Shown piece after piece: positions 34,292-46,062 of a DNA stretch of 64,000 bases. Positions within the stretch are counted from its first letter, which is position 1; each line of letters starts with the position of its first letter. The translations under genes and the position numbers were made by a program. The DNA is from Cristatella mucedo (lineage: Eukaryota > Bryozoa > Phylactolaemata > Cristatellidae), in contig WPIO01000026.1 in assembly GCA_009760855.2 (NCBI GenBank), positions 2,846,001 through 2,910,000 of the forward strand, in the 5' to 3' direction. Under the pieces are notes generated by a model, which saw only the letters and a list, made by a program, of their open reading frames with translations, was not told the origin of the DNA and ran no database searches.

Positions 34292-34299
34292 GCTCCAAG

Positions 34300-35212
34300 C
34301 AGATATCAGCTTTGAAGCTTGACCAGCGAACTGTGTGGTTTGCCGATACAGTATATCATAGCAGGCTAGATGCACGCACATTGACATTATGCTGCCGTGC
34401 ATGGTGCTGCTCGAGAAAGCTCGAGAGGTTCACTGGCTCGCTCCCAGGCGTTTACAGGTTGTTTACACATGCTGCTATGTGGCAATGCTATCTTTCGAAG
34501 CTGGTTTGCTCATGACACTGCACCTGCTTATTAGACTGGTAAGTAAGGGCTCACAGAGCTACGGCACACAAACACACACACACACACACACACACACCAA
34601 TCATCGGTATGCCACGAGGAGGGAAAGGTCATCAGGGCATAAGAGGCTGCACCACACTGAAGTGTGTGCTAGCACTGTGTGCCGATGGGCAATTACTCGC
34701 TCGCAAACGCACACCTGCCTGAGTGGTGCTGCTGCTGCTGCCAAGCACCCTGTAGCAGCAAAGACGGCCCAGAGCCATGAGCCATGGGCTAGCGGTGAAG
34801 GAGGCACGCTCATTCCGATAGACACCAGCTTGCTACTGAGAGTGATACTTGCGTTGCACAAGTACGATACAGGTTTGATTAAATTTAGCATTCGGCCTAT
34901 TTACGAAACAGAGGTCGGTGGCAGAAGCTAGGCGCACGTGACATACTTTATGGCAAGTCACGTAAGAGCTCTGCAAGCTGGCTTCACAGCTCAGCCGGAT
35001 TTTTGCAGCTGCATTTGTATAGTGCCCAAAGCAAAATAAGTCTATTTCTAGGCACTTTAGCTATGCTGCAACTTATAGCAAATGATTAGTGAAAGCATTC
35101 ACAAGTTCAACGTGCACGAGCACACAAAGAACATTCACACAGACCGAGCAAATGCTGTGAGGAATATAAGGGCTTAACTTATTTTAATAAGGTAGTCAAA
35201 TCAACCAGCTGG
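34300..35212. other. Unassigned DNA with a (CA)n run
   Basis: The 180-residue plus frame (34389-34931) spans the CA repeat and has no recognisable domain. A worn LINE A tail in minus orientation is visible at 35018-35065. Confidence 0.4.
34570..34598. repeat. (CA)n microsatellite
   Basis: CA dinucleotide run of about 28 bp. Confidence 0.9.
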
Positions 35213-35330
35213 TTTCGCCCAGTGGTTAAGGTGCTCGTCCTAGCCGAGGTCGTGGGCTCGAGCCCCGAGGCATATGCCTGAATAGAGACTAAGCTCTTAG
35301 TGGGCTAAACAAATGAATTATGTTTTTTAT
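35213..35330 (+). mobile_element. SINE family A
   Basis: Head tttcgcccagtggttaaggt (A-box-like) and gtcgtgggctcgagccccga (B-box-like), body gcctgaatagagactaagct, tail gggctaaacaaatgaattat. Confidence 0.8.
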
Positions 35331-35745
35331 GTAAGCAAGGGCATTTTATAGGAACCTAGCAAGAAAGCCACAATTTAGTTGCTGGAACCAGTTCGGTGCT
35401 TCTCCTGCGACAATACTGTCGCCTCCATCAACAGCCTGACCAGCCGAATCCAGAGTGTTAAATAACAAAATAAGTCGCTTGCATACCGCATAGAGAACAA
35501 AATCTTCACCTTTGCTTGACAACTCGTTGCACGAGAATGAACCAAAGCTTAAAGGTATGCACAGTATCATGCATAGACATGCATGCAAAAGCAAACAAGT
35601 ATATGATTTCAATGCTTAGGCAGGCCAGCATTGAAAGCCTACACGAAAACACTTGGAAGCATGAGTTTGCAAGACCTCTGGCTAATAATGTGGACTGAAT
35701 CACACATAGATGAGTATGCAAAGCAAGTGGAATAAATAGACGTGT

Positions 35746-37490
35746 TTACTGGTACAAAAGGAAAGCTGACCAGAATATATGTGCCTTAAGATGTGACTTA
35801 AATGATGCACAGACATTGTAGGCAATGATCAGAGCCGGAAATACGATCAAAACTATATGCATACAAACTGGAGGCCCGATTACCAAAAGATTTACATCAA
35901 TTGTGAGAGACGGCAAGAAGAACGGAAGCCGGAGAACAGGCAGCTGGAGAGAAAACTGGTGAAGCAAGGAGGTCTACAGAAGCCACCTATCTAGTGACCG
36001 GAGAGAAGAAATGGAAATCGTTTCGATGATTGATAGGGAGTCATTGAAGCTCACACAAAAGTGTTGCAACGTGGCAGCTACGCGGTTGATGACAGACCAG
36101 ACAAGCTCCTGGGTTTCGTACCAGCTGGTGACGGTTAAGGGCACAGACTATGAATCCTAAATAAAGAGAATTGTAGTAATCTAGCCCTGATGCCACGAAC
36201 ACGTGAACAAGTTGACCGTTGCACTCCCATCTAAGCATGGCTTAATTCTGGCAATGTTTCTCTCTAAGCTAGTCGGCCGACTTGACATTGCAGCTCAGCC
36301 AATGACAAGTAGCTTTGGACAGTATGCCCAGATTATGACGAAAATGTCACTGGAGTGATGCTAGATGAAATAATCTTGAGGGTGAGGCCTTCCAACTTAA
36401 GCGTGCATTAGGCTTGCCCAAAAATATTAGATTGATCTTATCGTCATCAAGCTTCGGGAAGTAAGTGGTTATCCAAGCTTAAATGTCCTCAATCCAGGCT
36501 GCAATGGAATTAGATGAGTCAGATGAAGAGCAAAGCTAAGGAGGGTCAAAGGATAGGTAGAGCTAAGTGTCATCGGTGTAGTAATGAAGCTAAGATTTTG
36601 TCTGACATCGACTAGAGGTAGAATAAGGATAGTGTAAAGATAGAGCCTAAAGACCAAACACTATATAGCACCACATACTTCAAGGGGCTCTCCAGATGAC
36701 CAACAGCTGCTCACATGTACACTCTGTCATGTCTCACTAACATAGAATCTAAACCGGTTTAGCAATGCCTGAGTGATACCTTGGTATGTCAAGACGTAGT
36801 CGACGAATCTGGTAGTCAATTGCGTCAATACTGCTGAAAGATCAAGGAGAACTAGCCCCATCCATATCAGCATCGACCAGGTCATTCTAAACTTGTAGAA
36901 AAGTAGTTTCTGGTTAATTGTTAGGTTTAGTAGCGATTGGAACTTGCTAGCAAGATCTGGAGGACTGATGTAATCGTTTAGCTGCTGGATAACCAATCGT
37001 TCAAGCATCTTCAATAAGAATGTCGCATGCAGGAATAGATCAAAATGTCTTCAAGTTCTCAGTATCTAGAGTTGGCTTTTCTCAGGAGACCAGGAAGACA
37101 CACTAATCGTTGTGAGCAACAACAGGTCTGGACACTCCTTAAGGAGAGCTGCTAGAATTAGTCGAAGATTAGGGATATTCTTAGCCTCTGAGTAAATTTA
37201 GCGATGCTCAATCGAGACGGTATTGAAGGAGGGGAGATAAGAGCATGGTGTTGTGGGGCTGCAATCCGGCAGGGATGAAAGTGATTCGCTGGAGCCCCTA
37301 ATTAGTTCTATATGAACTATGACATGAACTATGACGAATTTGGAGAAATGATCTGAAGAGTTGCCATTGAGTTCACGGGGTAATAGGCTCGTTTGCAAGT
37401 GATTAAGATGGTGGTTAATAGCAGACAAAAAAACTGTTGTGCTATTATTGTCAATGTATTCTAAGCTCAAATAGACCGATACCACCTACA
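35746..37490 (-). mobile_element. LINE family C, decayed copy
   Basis: Minus-strand blocks in order from 37490 down: FLSAINHHLNHLQTSLLP and SSDHFSKF (pre-RT), KMLERLVIQQLNDYISPPDL and ASKFQS (about 36960), LVLLDLSAV (about 36850), QALLNRFRFYVSE, then thumb ASGLDYYNSLYLGF with NPGACLVCHQPRSCHVATLL (36060-36200), and the C-terminal FKSHLKAHIFW (about 35790). Many lesions. The portion 36010-36430 is closely similar to 41085-41515. Confidence 0.75.
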
Positions 37491-37632
37491 GTTCTTCTCT
37501 AATGTCAAGCGGTGAACTGCTTGTCGGCCTTATCAAGTATAAGTGCAATACTTTTTGCTTTCAGCTTTAACTGAACTGCACGAAAGACTGATTGAATGAA
37601 AATATTAATGAACAACAAAAACTCACACGTAC

Positions 37633-37710
37633 CTGAGAAAATTAGCTGGCTGGTAGGTTTCGACATGATTGGAGATTCTTGATAGGGCTCAGTCACTGCA
37701 TTTTCTGAAC
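37633..37710 (-). CDS. Candidate exon, Ig-superfamily gene
   Basis: This is a 78-bp minus-strand exon with a very good acceptor (ctgctgtcaattgccgtgtttcag; AG at 37711-37712) and donor CTCAG|GTACGT (37632-37627). It is a symmetrical phase 1 to 1 exon reading SENAVTEPYQESPIMSKPTS followed by QLIFS. It connects the 45282-45410 and 26887-27066 exons in frame and would supply the linker and A strand before the next Ig B-strand Cys. It is not part of the adjacent LINE C copy as far as I can see. No diagnostic motif of its own. Confidence 0.5.
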
Positions 37711-38189
37711 CTGAAACACGGCAATTGACAGCAGTGCTTGAACAACACGACAGCGGAGAATGTATCCTATAACAAGACCAGTCACGCCTACTAGTGCAAT
37801 GTGCTACTCCCCACAGCATCCAACTCCCCATTGGCAGTCTCACATCAAGAGACAGGTAGACAGACATGCTGACCAGAATTACCCCGACTAGACTGAGACA
37901 GGGGGTTGTCAAGGTCTGAAGACATGTTGTGCCGATTAGATAGAGGCACAACTCTCGACCGCAAGGTCTTGGTCTCAGTCAGGCTGGCACAAGGAGGTTT
38001 GACGGTCACTCAACACCAATAACCATCAAGAATATTTAAGCATGCCTCCGAGGCACTTGGAGCTAGATTATGTCGACTGCTCACATAGGTCACCAGATTA
38101 GCCTCTGCTACATATCAGCCATTCTCGGAATGAACTCGCAGGAAGTCTTATCCAAGATTACCTATGGTGTAGCAGAAGATACGACTCAA
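37711..38189. other. Unassigned intronic DNA
   Basis: The minus frame 37505-37951 includes the exon above and upstream intron sequence. Nothing else is recognised. Confidence 0.35.
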
Positions 38190-39725
38190 AAAAAGGAAAA
38201 TGTGTAACTTAAGAGTGGCTTTGACAAGCATGCCCCCATGCATTCTGTCTGTATACTGAGTCGCTAAGATTCCTTAGAATTTGTCAAAAACCTTCAACAG
38301 ATGCCAATTGTTAAGTGCACAGGCTTGAACACAGCTTTGAAAAGTCTGGTGACGATGACGATAATGAAGATGACGATCTGGCCAATTTCAAAAACTTTCT
38401 ACAAGTTTATATCCTGAAGCTTAAAAAGCCAAGACTTCTTTTTTCACTCGAAATCTGAAGCCCAGCCAGTCAGACCCAAAATAGGTTTATAAGACGGCAA
38501 ACAATTTGCTGACACATGCAGAGAGGTCTCCCCAGATATAAACGGCTCGATCAACAAGTTTTCAGCCTTGTTTACAGAAAACATTGTAAACATTCGTGCC
38601 TCGAAAACGCCTCTTCTGACTAATGCAATTGCTGAGTCGCAACCTGTGACCTTCCTTAAGAGATTTTCTGAGGCTTCTCATGCGATGCGGCTAGCTTAAT
38701 GAAGTATAGTCAAAAGTGCTCGCCTATTGAAGTCCCTATACCATTCCCTCTGTGATCTTCATTGGCAGGCAAACTTAGCCAGCCGTAACTGAGATTTTAA
38801 ATGCAACTATGGATCAAGGGGTTGTACTCAAGTCCTTCAAACCGGCCATCGTTAGACCGATAATTAAAAGCCTAGTTTGGATTCAGAAGTCTTAGCAAAC
38901 TATCGCCTACTTTCCCTTCTTACTTTTTTTTACCTATAATTCTTTAAAAGGTTGTCGCTAGGCAGATTGTAGCACACATTTAAAAGAATAAATTGTCAGA
39001 AAAATTTCAGTCAGGATTAAAAAAATTCTAATTAAATTTATACATTTATACTGAACCTCTGGGAGAAGTGTTTCAGATCCATTGCATTGGCTATCACTGT
39101 TTGCTGATGAAGCTCTCTCAGCTGATGAAGCACTCTCAGCTGTTTTACCATTTAAACTGGTAGAATCTTCAGCAGCGACCGGTAAACAGATTGCTTGCCT
39201 TTCAGGCATTCGATTCTGGATGTCGGCAAGTTTCCTTAAACTGAATGATCATTAAATGGAACCTGTACTCATAAGACGCCCCAAGCATGTGGCTGGACTA
39301 GAAGACTTTGCCCTTTCAATAGATGACACTGTTGTGCAACCACCACCATGTGCTCGGAATGTTGGAGTCGCCTTTAACAGCCCCCAAAATTTTGAAAGTT
39401 TCATAAAGAAGGCTGCTTTCTGCTAGTCATCACTACCACATATCACTGCTAGTAACTACGTACCATCCCTATCTAAGATTACAAACTGTCTACCGTGGCG
39501 GCTTACAAAAAACCTAACTAGCTCCTTGATTCTGTAATGGCTAGATTATTTCAAATCCATGTTGGGTCGGCTAATAAAAAAGCCACTAAGCAACTTCAGC
39601 TGGGGATGAATATGGCTGCAAGGCTAGTTAATTAACAAATCCCAAGGTATGACCATGTGTCTCCTTTGCTGAAGGAGCTTCGATGAATTTCGATTGATCA
39701 ACTGATACAGAGTAAAGTGTCAAGA
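38190..39725 (+). mobile_element. LINE family B, heavily decayed copy
   Basis: The plus strand parallels the copies at 10164 and 54740. It has the EN-RT linker (cccccatgcattctgtctgt, about 38230), aagtccttcaaaccggccat (38840), ctgaatgatcattaaatgga (39242), ctaagattacaaactg (39475) and the thumb to about 39720. It contains a large RT deletion between about 39030 and 39060. It lacks the 3' UTR. Non-functional. Confidence 0.75.
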
Positions 39726-40275
39726 AAATACATTGGTCCAACAATTGAATGTTATTGGGGTAACTTTCAAAAGACTAAGATGTTAGAAATGGGATCTGAA
39801 GTTCTGACGCTTCCAATAAATTAAAAAATCTATTATTAAAACCAAATCTAACCAGAATGTAAACCGGAAGTGGCATATCAACAAATAATAAATTTATTGA
39901 TCTCTGCATCATATGCGACTTGCATTCCAACTTGTTGAACCTTGGTAGATCGGGGGTAAATGTATGAAGCTTGCTGAGGTGAGAGCTTGTGACTTAATGA
40001 AAAGCTTCATTTTCAGTGTTGCTGTGCATCTTGTAAAATGCATAACTCGGCCACTACTTCATGTATCAGAGTGAAAGTTGGAATGTGAGTTCAGCTCTGA
40101 TGGTATAGGCTAACGCTAGAAATATTTTTCATTTAGGTCGGATGGGTTTTGCAAATCAATGTCATCAAGCACCCTGGAGCTTAATTTTCTGCAATCACTC
40201 ACAGGTAACCCAACTCGAATATGCATGCACTTAACCTAATACAGTGGTGCATCCTAGCAGTAGGCATATACCCCG

Positions 40276-40420
40276 AACCATGTCATTCTTGTTGCTTATC
40301 GACCATGATACCACTAACCATTCGATCGTGCTTCCTTTGCAGCAAATGTAAAGTGCCTAGAAAGAGATTAAGTTCTCTGCAAGTGCTATATAAAATGCAT
40401 TATTATTATTATTATTATAA
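40276..40420 (+). mobile_element. LINE family A 3' end only
   Basis: Contains cattcgatcgtgcttccttt then gcagcaaatgtaaagtgcct, hairpin tail and (ATT)n (40399-40418). An extreme 5' truncation of about 145 bp. Confidence 0.85.
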
Positions 40421-40949
40421 AACTTGCAACCAACCAAATAAAAATCATAAGTTTTCACTTTGTGATCTAGGAGCATTAAGCCTGAAAATGCCAACCATAA
40501 TAATTAAAAACTTGTACCCGCAGAGCAGAATAAGCAGTATAATGAGCTATTATTATTGATAGTAATAAGCCTATTGCGTCCGGATAACTTAATCTGTATG
40601 CAGGGGCTTTACCTCTCACTACAAGAGAAGCAATAACAAATAGCAAACAAAAACATGACATCCTGCTGAGGTAAGCATGCAAAAGCACACAGTTATCATG
40701 CTAAGACAATCGTGCAAACGCACATACAAGACTCATGGCCACTGGTTAGTTAGACCCCTGGTAACACTAAATCCTGCAGTTGTACGCAAAGCGTGCAGGA
40801 AAAAATATAGGACCATGGGTGCCAGGCAAAAGCATGCCACTGCTACCTTAGTCAAGACCTTTAGAGTATCATTCTGTAAAAGTAGAGAAAATGTGTTGAG
40901 AAATTTGTAGGTCTTCAACTTGTGAATGTTGTTGGTCTTAGGTTGTTGC

Positions 40950-41515
40950 AACTGTTTTTTGAACGTTCTCACATCAGGAGATGATGTGATGCCAATCGGT
41001 TGTCAATGATTTTTAAGCTCCGGACGCATAGCAAGTGAAGGCAAAGTCTCCAAGGGAATTGAAGTTAGTGAGGGGCACGGGTAATCGAACAGAGTTAGAA
41101 GAAATCGTTTCGTCGACTGATAAGGAGTCGGTGAAGCTCATACAAAAGTGTTGCAACGTGGCAGCTACGCAGTTGATGACAGACCAGACAAGCTCCTGGG
41201 TTTCGTACCAGCTGCAGATAGTCAAGGGCACAGACTATGAATCCTAAATAACGAGAATTGTAGTAATCTAGCCCTGATGCCACGAACCGTGAACAAGTTG
41301 ACCGTTGCACTCCCATCTAAGTATGGCTTAATTCTGGCAATGTTTCTCTCTCAGCTAGCCGGCCGACTTGACGTTGCAGCGCAGCCAATGACAAGTAGCT
41401 TTGGACAGTATGCCCAGATTATGAAGAAAATGTCACTGGAGTGATGCTAGATGAAATAATCTTGAGGGTGAGACCTTCCAACTGAAGTGTTTACTAGGCT
41501 TGCCCACAAATATTA
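40950..41515 (-). mobile_element. LINE family C fragment, near-duplicate of 36010-36430
   Basis: Minus-strand thumb and C-terminal region: ASGLDYYNSRYLGF, NPGACLVCHQLRSCHVATLL, RLPVPLTNFNSLGDFAFTCY, and MRTFKKQLQQ near 40960. The block 41085-41515 shows roughly 93% identity by eye to 36010-36430. It ends abruptly at 41515, where a LINE A fragment begins. Confidence 0.75.
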
Positions 41516-43140
41516 GACGAGTGGGTGGGGAGAAGGGAGGTCTGAAGCAAGATAACAGATATCTAGGGCTGGAGCAAAAGAATAGAGGGACCTAAAGGAG
41601 AGTGACAGGACCTTGAAGTCAATAAGCTGTTTGATATACAGCCAGTGTAGATTGGTTTCGATGCAGAGCCAGAGCAGAGATGACAGCGACGACGTCACAT
41701 AGAATGATGACAGAGGGAAATTGGTTGCATACACGAAAATCGTCGATACATTGCACGTCATGGCAAGCCTATCGTAAGTAAAGCTCGTGAAATAGTCTTT
41801 ATTCGTAAGAGCTCTATCCCCCAGATAACCTCCTGGTTTTAGTTATCGTTCTATGTACGGTATTCGTTTAAAAAAAATGCTATTGCCTGCTGGCAATGTA
41901 AAACTCTGGGATTCTACAAAAATTATCCCTTTTCACTGCCATCTACTCTTTGAATGATCCCACTGACATAGGACCTAAGCCATCGCAACACAAAATAATG
42001 TCTGCTCAAAGATAAAATGACAGATGTTCTAGATGGATTTGGTGATCACTGATATCAAAGTTTGCAGAGATATCCAGCTGAACTAGCAGAGAGACTTCTC
42101 ATTAAGTCAGAATTCCTAAGCAAGTCGTTATATACGGTAATACTGACACTAAGGAGTGATTTGCTCGAAAACCTGACTGAGACTTACTTGATAGGTGAAA
42201 AGTTTGGAATATAAGAGTCTGCACTAGTGCTCCCAGCTACTCGTTCCAGTGTCTTTGAGAGGCACAGCAGACTAGGGAGACTGGGCAGATGGTGCCAAAG
42301 TTCTCCTGCTCAAGTGTTGACTTCTTAAAGAAGTAGTCTGGTAGCAGCTACATTGACAGATGCAGGGACATAACCTATATAGCCCGAGGCTAATTACAGA
42401 ATTACTATGTCAGCTTTGGAGAGCAGGAGGAAATCGAGGCACCCCAGAAGGGGCACAGTATGTATGTATCGGATCTAGAGGGATAGTTGTCTACTAAGAC
42501 TGGGGTGAATATCTTCAAGATCAGGTCAGCCAGCAGGGACAGGCTTGAAGGCGGATATTGAGGAAGAGCAAGGAACGATTTACGAAGACTCCAGCAGGGT
42601 GCCATTTTTTTTTTAAAACTCCATGATTTTCTAAATTTTCAGTGAGAAGCTGGTAAAACGGTCAGCTGGACTGCACAAAGGGTTGCTAGGTATGAGGCTG
42701 ACTTGTTTTGGTTAAGGAGATGGTTGCTAGTCGACATCAATGTTTTTAGATTGTGCATCCTCTGATATCACTATGTTCTTACATGAGCATTTTTGCATGG
42801 TGTACCCGTGATATAACTACGTTCTAACAGATACATGACTCGGCCATGGTTATGATACATTGGTACGACCTAAAATAATCCTGCATGTCAGTCGCTGGAC
42901 AGTCAATCCTAATTATTTATATGCTTTTTCAAGCTTCTCCTCAGTATTCCTAGCTAGTTTAGGATCTAGTGTAAACCAAAGCCTATCTTGGCTAGAACTT
43001 ACATTGTACCAAGTCAGAGAAGCAAACCTGGCCAGAATATAGGTAAGCTTCGTGTGGCAGCAGATGTGGCAAGGAAGATGTTTTTGAGCTACAAGCTTCA
43101 ATATCGAGGTTCTACAGGGTGTGGAGTTCGATGACAACAG
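41516..43140 (-). mobile_element. LINE family A, decayed copy
   Basis: Minus-strand blocks: WFTLDPKLARNTEEKLEKAY (EN-RT linker, about 42950), pre-RT (42410-42600), an RT fingers region (41990-42270), thumb-like CIETNLHWLYIKQLIDFKVL (about 41650) and SFAPALDICYLASDLPSPHP (about 41530). Many stops. The catalytic YADD block is missing or unrecognisable. Confidence 0.65.
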
Positions 43141-44895
43141 TTGGATACAGAAGGGCTGACATTCTGGGGAGAAATAGAAATCCGCATGTAGTCAGATGTG
43201 CAAAAATAGAGAATAGCAGGAGTTGACTCTGTATAATTGCAGGAGATAGTTAATATATTAAGAGTGTCCTTTTATGTGAGTGAAGCCATGTGCATGAGCT
43301 GCAAAAGAAAATAAATCAGCCAAGGAGAAAAACTCGGCCTAAATAAGGTCAGTTTGGTCATCGAAATGAATGCCAAAGTCATCCGGTATAAAGAAAAATA
43401 TTCATAAAATGGATCGCAAAGATTGTAATCATTCAAAATTATTTGCAAGCACAATTTACAAGATGAATCCGAGAGCAAGATACGATCAAGCAGCATTAAC
43501 ACCATCTACTTCCACCGCATCATATTTTGTTTGGATTAGATTGAGGCATTCAACACACGATACAGTTAATAAAATTCAGAAGGCCAATCGCAGCAGGCCT
43601 GCTTCACAATACCCTATATTAAAATGGTTTATACTGAATGAAATTAACCAATAACTGCAGAATCTTAGAATGTGAGATATTGCCGTTAAACTAATACTAC
43701 ACATCAATTACAACACTTGTATTGCTGACCCATTCAAAGGCATTCTACTGGTATCTACTCGTGACTTAATTCTGTCTGGAATGAACTGAAATAAACTTCA
43801 AAATCTACAACTAGAGAAAATGACACCATGTCACTTATTCTAAGTACAAAGCAGAAACAGAAACTATGTTATTTAACAGCCTATACTGACAAATGCAAAG
43901 CATACGGCGATAAGTGAATGCCCATCCCTAGCCACAGAAGTTGACCTGACCTTCATCATACCCCAAATAGGTAGATAGTCATACAGGTAGGTGTTTGCTA
44001 TGAGTAAGCAGAGGAATATCTTCAAACTTTCGTATAGGACCTGTGAGGAACCCCGGTCAAGAGATGTTCTCCTTCATGCTACTGAATGCGAAAATTGACT
44101 GCACCTAGCAGAAGCAATCTACCCCTAACACAAAATCTGACATGTGGTGCATGTCAAGAAACACAAAATGCGATTGCACTACATGAGAGGTAGGTAGATA
44201 GTCGATACCTAACACCAGACAGTGTTAATTTTTGACAGCATACAGAAAGGCTGATCAATCGCCATTAATGCAAGCCGATTGCTAAAGTTGGCTGTTTCAA
44301 GGTTAATGCTAGCATCGTGACAATGAAAAACCAATAGCAGAAGCCTGATGCTTGCTTGTGAGATAATAGCAACTGAGAAACCTTGTTAGTTAGTTAAGTA
44401 GATATATATTGTTATATACAGAGAATATTTGAGAGACCCGACTAAAGCAAAAGATCTCCAAGACTGCGATCATAAATGTCTGCGACATCGATATATCTTT
44501 GAATTCCTTCTGCCTGGTTTTGACAGGTCTTACATAAACATTTTTTATCAGATATGTATTCCTAGGTTACTCTGGTATATCAATATACAAATGGAAATAC
44601 ATACTATTATTTTTTCAAATATAGTTTATACGACATTAAAGAATCAATAAAATCTACTCACAGGCCAAAACAAATTAAATGCCTTTTATGACCACCCTGC
44701 CCTTTCCGGCGACCTGCATGAAAACCTTGTAAACATATTTTACAGCAGTATATTTAGGTGCGATATAGTTGTAAGGCAGATGAGAAAAAAGGTGCATTAA
44801 CTCTGAAGGTCAAATCGCCTGGCGGACGAATTTTTCAGGAGGAAATTGTCTGCTAACTTTTGCCAGCATTCCAATAAGCTAACAGAATAACTAAT
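43141..44895. other. Unassigned AT-rich DNA
   Basis: No domain-bearing frame and no repeat recognised. Probably intron. Confidence 0.4.
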
Positions 44896-44898
44896 ACT

Positions 44899-44945
<47 letters not shown>

Positions 44946-44958
44946 TGACAGACAAACT

Positions 44959-44990
<32 letters not shown>

Positions 44991-45078
44991 GGCAGGCAGG
45001 CTGACAGACAGACAGGCAGGCAGGCAGACTGACAGACAGACTGACAGGCAGACTGACAGGCAGACTGACAGACAGAAA
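44899..45078. repeat. (GA)n then (CAGA)n/(CAGG)n/(CTGA) array
   Basis: About 25 bp of GA followed by about 150 bp of the tetranucleotide CAGA with CAGG and CTGA variants. There are no spacers, so it is not a CRISPR array. Confidence 0.95.
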
Positions 45079-45154
45079 GGGTCAATCGGGCACACATGCT
45101 ACGCGACAGGAATCTCTTCTGCAGACTTCTCAGTAGAATTAGGTAGACGCTCAC

Positions 45155-45227
45155 AAAATAATGTGGGAAACATGGACCGCGCTTGGGATATGATTCAACG
45201 TCGGCATCTTCTTCAAAACCTGCTCTG
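45155..45227 (-). CDS. Possible alternative exon, Ig-superfamily gene
   Basis: Minus strand, acceptor ggtcttttctattag (AG at 45228-45229) and donor TTTT|GTGAGC (45154-45149). After the 45282-45410 exon it would follow a 54-nt intron and read EQVLKKMPTLNHIPSAVHVS then HII, ending in phase 2. No later candidate exon starts in phase 2 nearby, and skipping it keeps the chain in frame. It may therefore be alternative or spurious. Confidence 0.3.
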
Positions 45228-45281
45228 CTAATAGAAAAGACCGTTGTATCCATTTGCATTTGTTTGCTCCATTGAACTTAC

Positions 45282-45410
45282 TCTTGGCTCCAGGTAGAGA
45301 CTTCTTGATTCTGATAAGGGTCACATTGGACTGTATGCGTGACTTGCTGTTGACGGCCTCAGCATAGCAGCTTAAGGGTCCATTCGGCAGATCTCCAAGA
45401 TGAAATATGC
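45282..45410 (-). CDS. Exon, Ig-superfamily gene (E to G strands of an Ig domain)
   Basis: This is a 129-bp minus-strand exon with strong splice sites: acceptor cgtttttccaatcattttgtag (AG at 45411-45412) and donor AAGA|GTAAGT (45281-45276). In phase 1 to 1 it reads IFHLGDLPNGPLSCYAEAVN then SKSRIQSNVTLIRIKK. The pattern F.L.DLP.G.L.C.A.N......SNVTLI.I is the classic end of an Ig domain: F-strand Cys, then the G strand. Joined to the 52169-52318 exon it gives GIFHLGDL and completes the domain. NVT is a potential N-glycosylation site. This is one of the two best-supported exons. Confidence 0.65.
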
Positions 45411-45412
45411 CT

Positions 45413-45974
45413 ACAAAATGATTGGAAAAACGATAACGTCATGCAAGCCACCAGAAGCATTAGTATCAGTTGGATCACTCACTCTCGGCAAGCAGCAGCA
45501 GCTGCTGTAGGAATGAGTACAGTGGGTGCCAACACGTGCCTCATGCAATGACTGTCGCACGGCTAAATGGGTGAGCTGGCATGACAATAGCCTTTAGATT
45601 CAGAGGTAGTAGGTTCAAAACCCAAATGGCGATCGAGCCGATAGTCATAAAGGGGAAGCTGTCGTCTGCTGCATTAGGAATAACATAGATCATAGTTGCA
45701 GTGTTATTTCATCTTGATTACAGAAGAGGGAGGCAAATATAACACGTCAGCATGATCTTGGCAAATGGTTGCAAAAACCCGCACTCTAGTTCCACTCGCG
45801 CATGCACACTGTAACTGCTTACGTAACTGAGCACATCATGGCTGAGTCTTGGTGTCTGTATCAATCTATTGCATTCTGCTGAGTGCCATGGTAAGGCATA
45901 AGCTCATGCTCATTGACTATTTACATGAAATGCATCAAAGTATATACCAACATTGTCACTACTATGCGCACTGA
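45413..45974. other. Intronic DNA with a worn tRNA-like segment
   Basis: A weak SINE-like stretch (gtaggttcaaaacccaaatg near 45605, gatagtcataaaggggaagc near 45640) resembles the SINE B B box and body. It is too diverged to be sure. Confidence 0.3.
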
Positions 45975-45979
45975 CACAG

Positions 45980-46062
45980 TGCATGTTATTGCTGAAAAAG
46001 TGCCTAGGAAGAGAATCAGTTATCTAAGGGTACTATACAAGTTTCTTATTTCTATTACTACT
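45980..46062 (+). mobile_element. LINE family A tail, diverged
   Basis: Carries gtgcctaggaagagaatcag and gggtactatacaagtttctt. It matches the conserved LINE A 3' hairpin with several changes. Confidence 0.55.

Noticed and set aside
34389-34931. 180-residue plus-strand ORF
   Set aside because: It includes a (CA)n array giving alternating Thr-His, with no recognisable domain on either side.
40476-40688. Exon starting at 40618 after an excellent acceptor (ttgttattgcttctcttgtag)
   Set aside because: No convincing donor follows. The frame runs into low-complexity LLLSIII text, so it was not included in the chain.
44899-45078. Regularly repeated array considered as CRISPR
   Set aside because: There are no spacers. 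The units are 4 bp microsatellite repeats in a eukaryotic context.
44853-45095. Cys-rich repetitive minus-strand ORFs
   Set aside because: They are simple translations of the (CAGA)n/(CAGG)n array.
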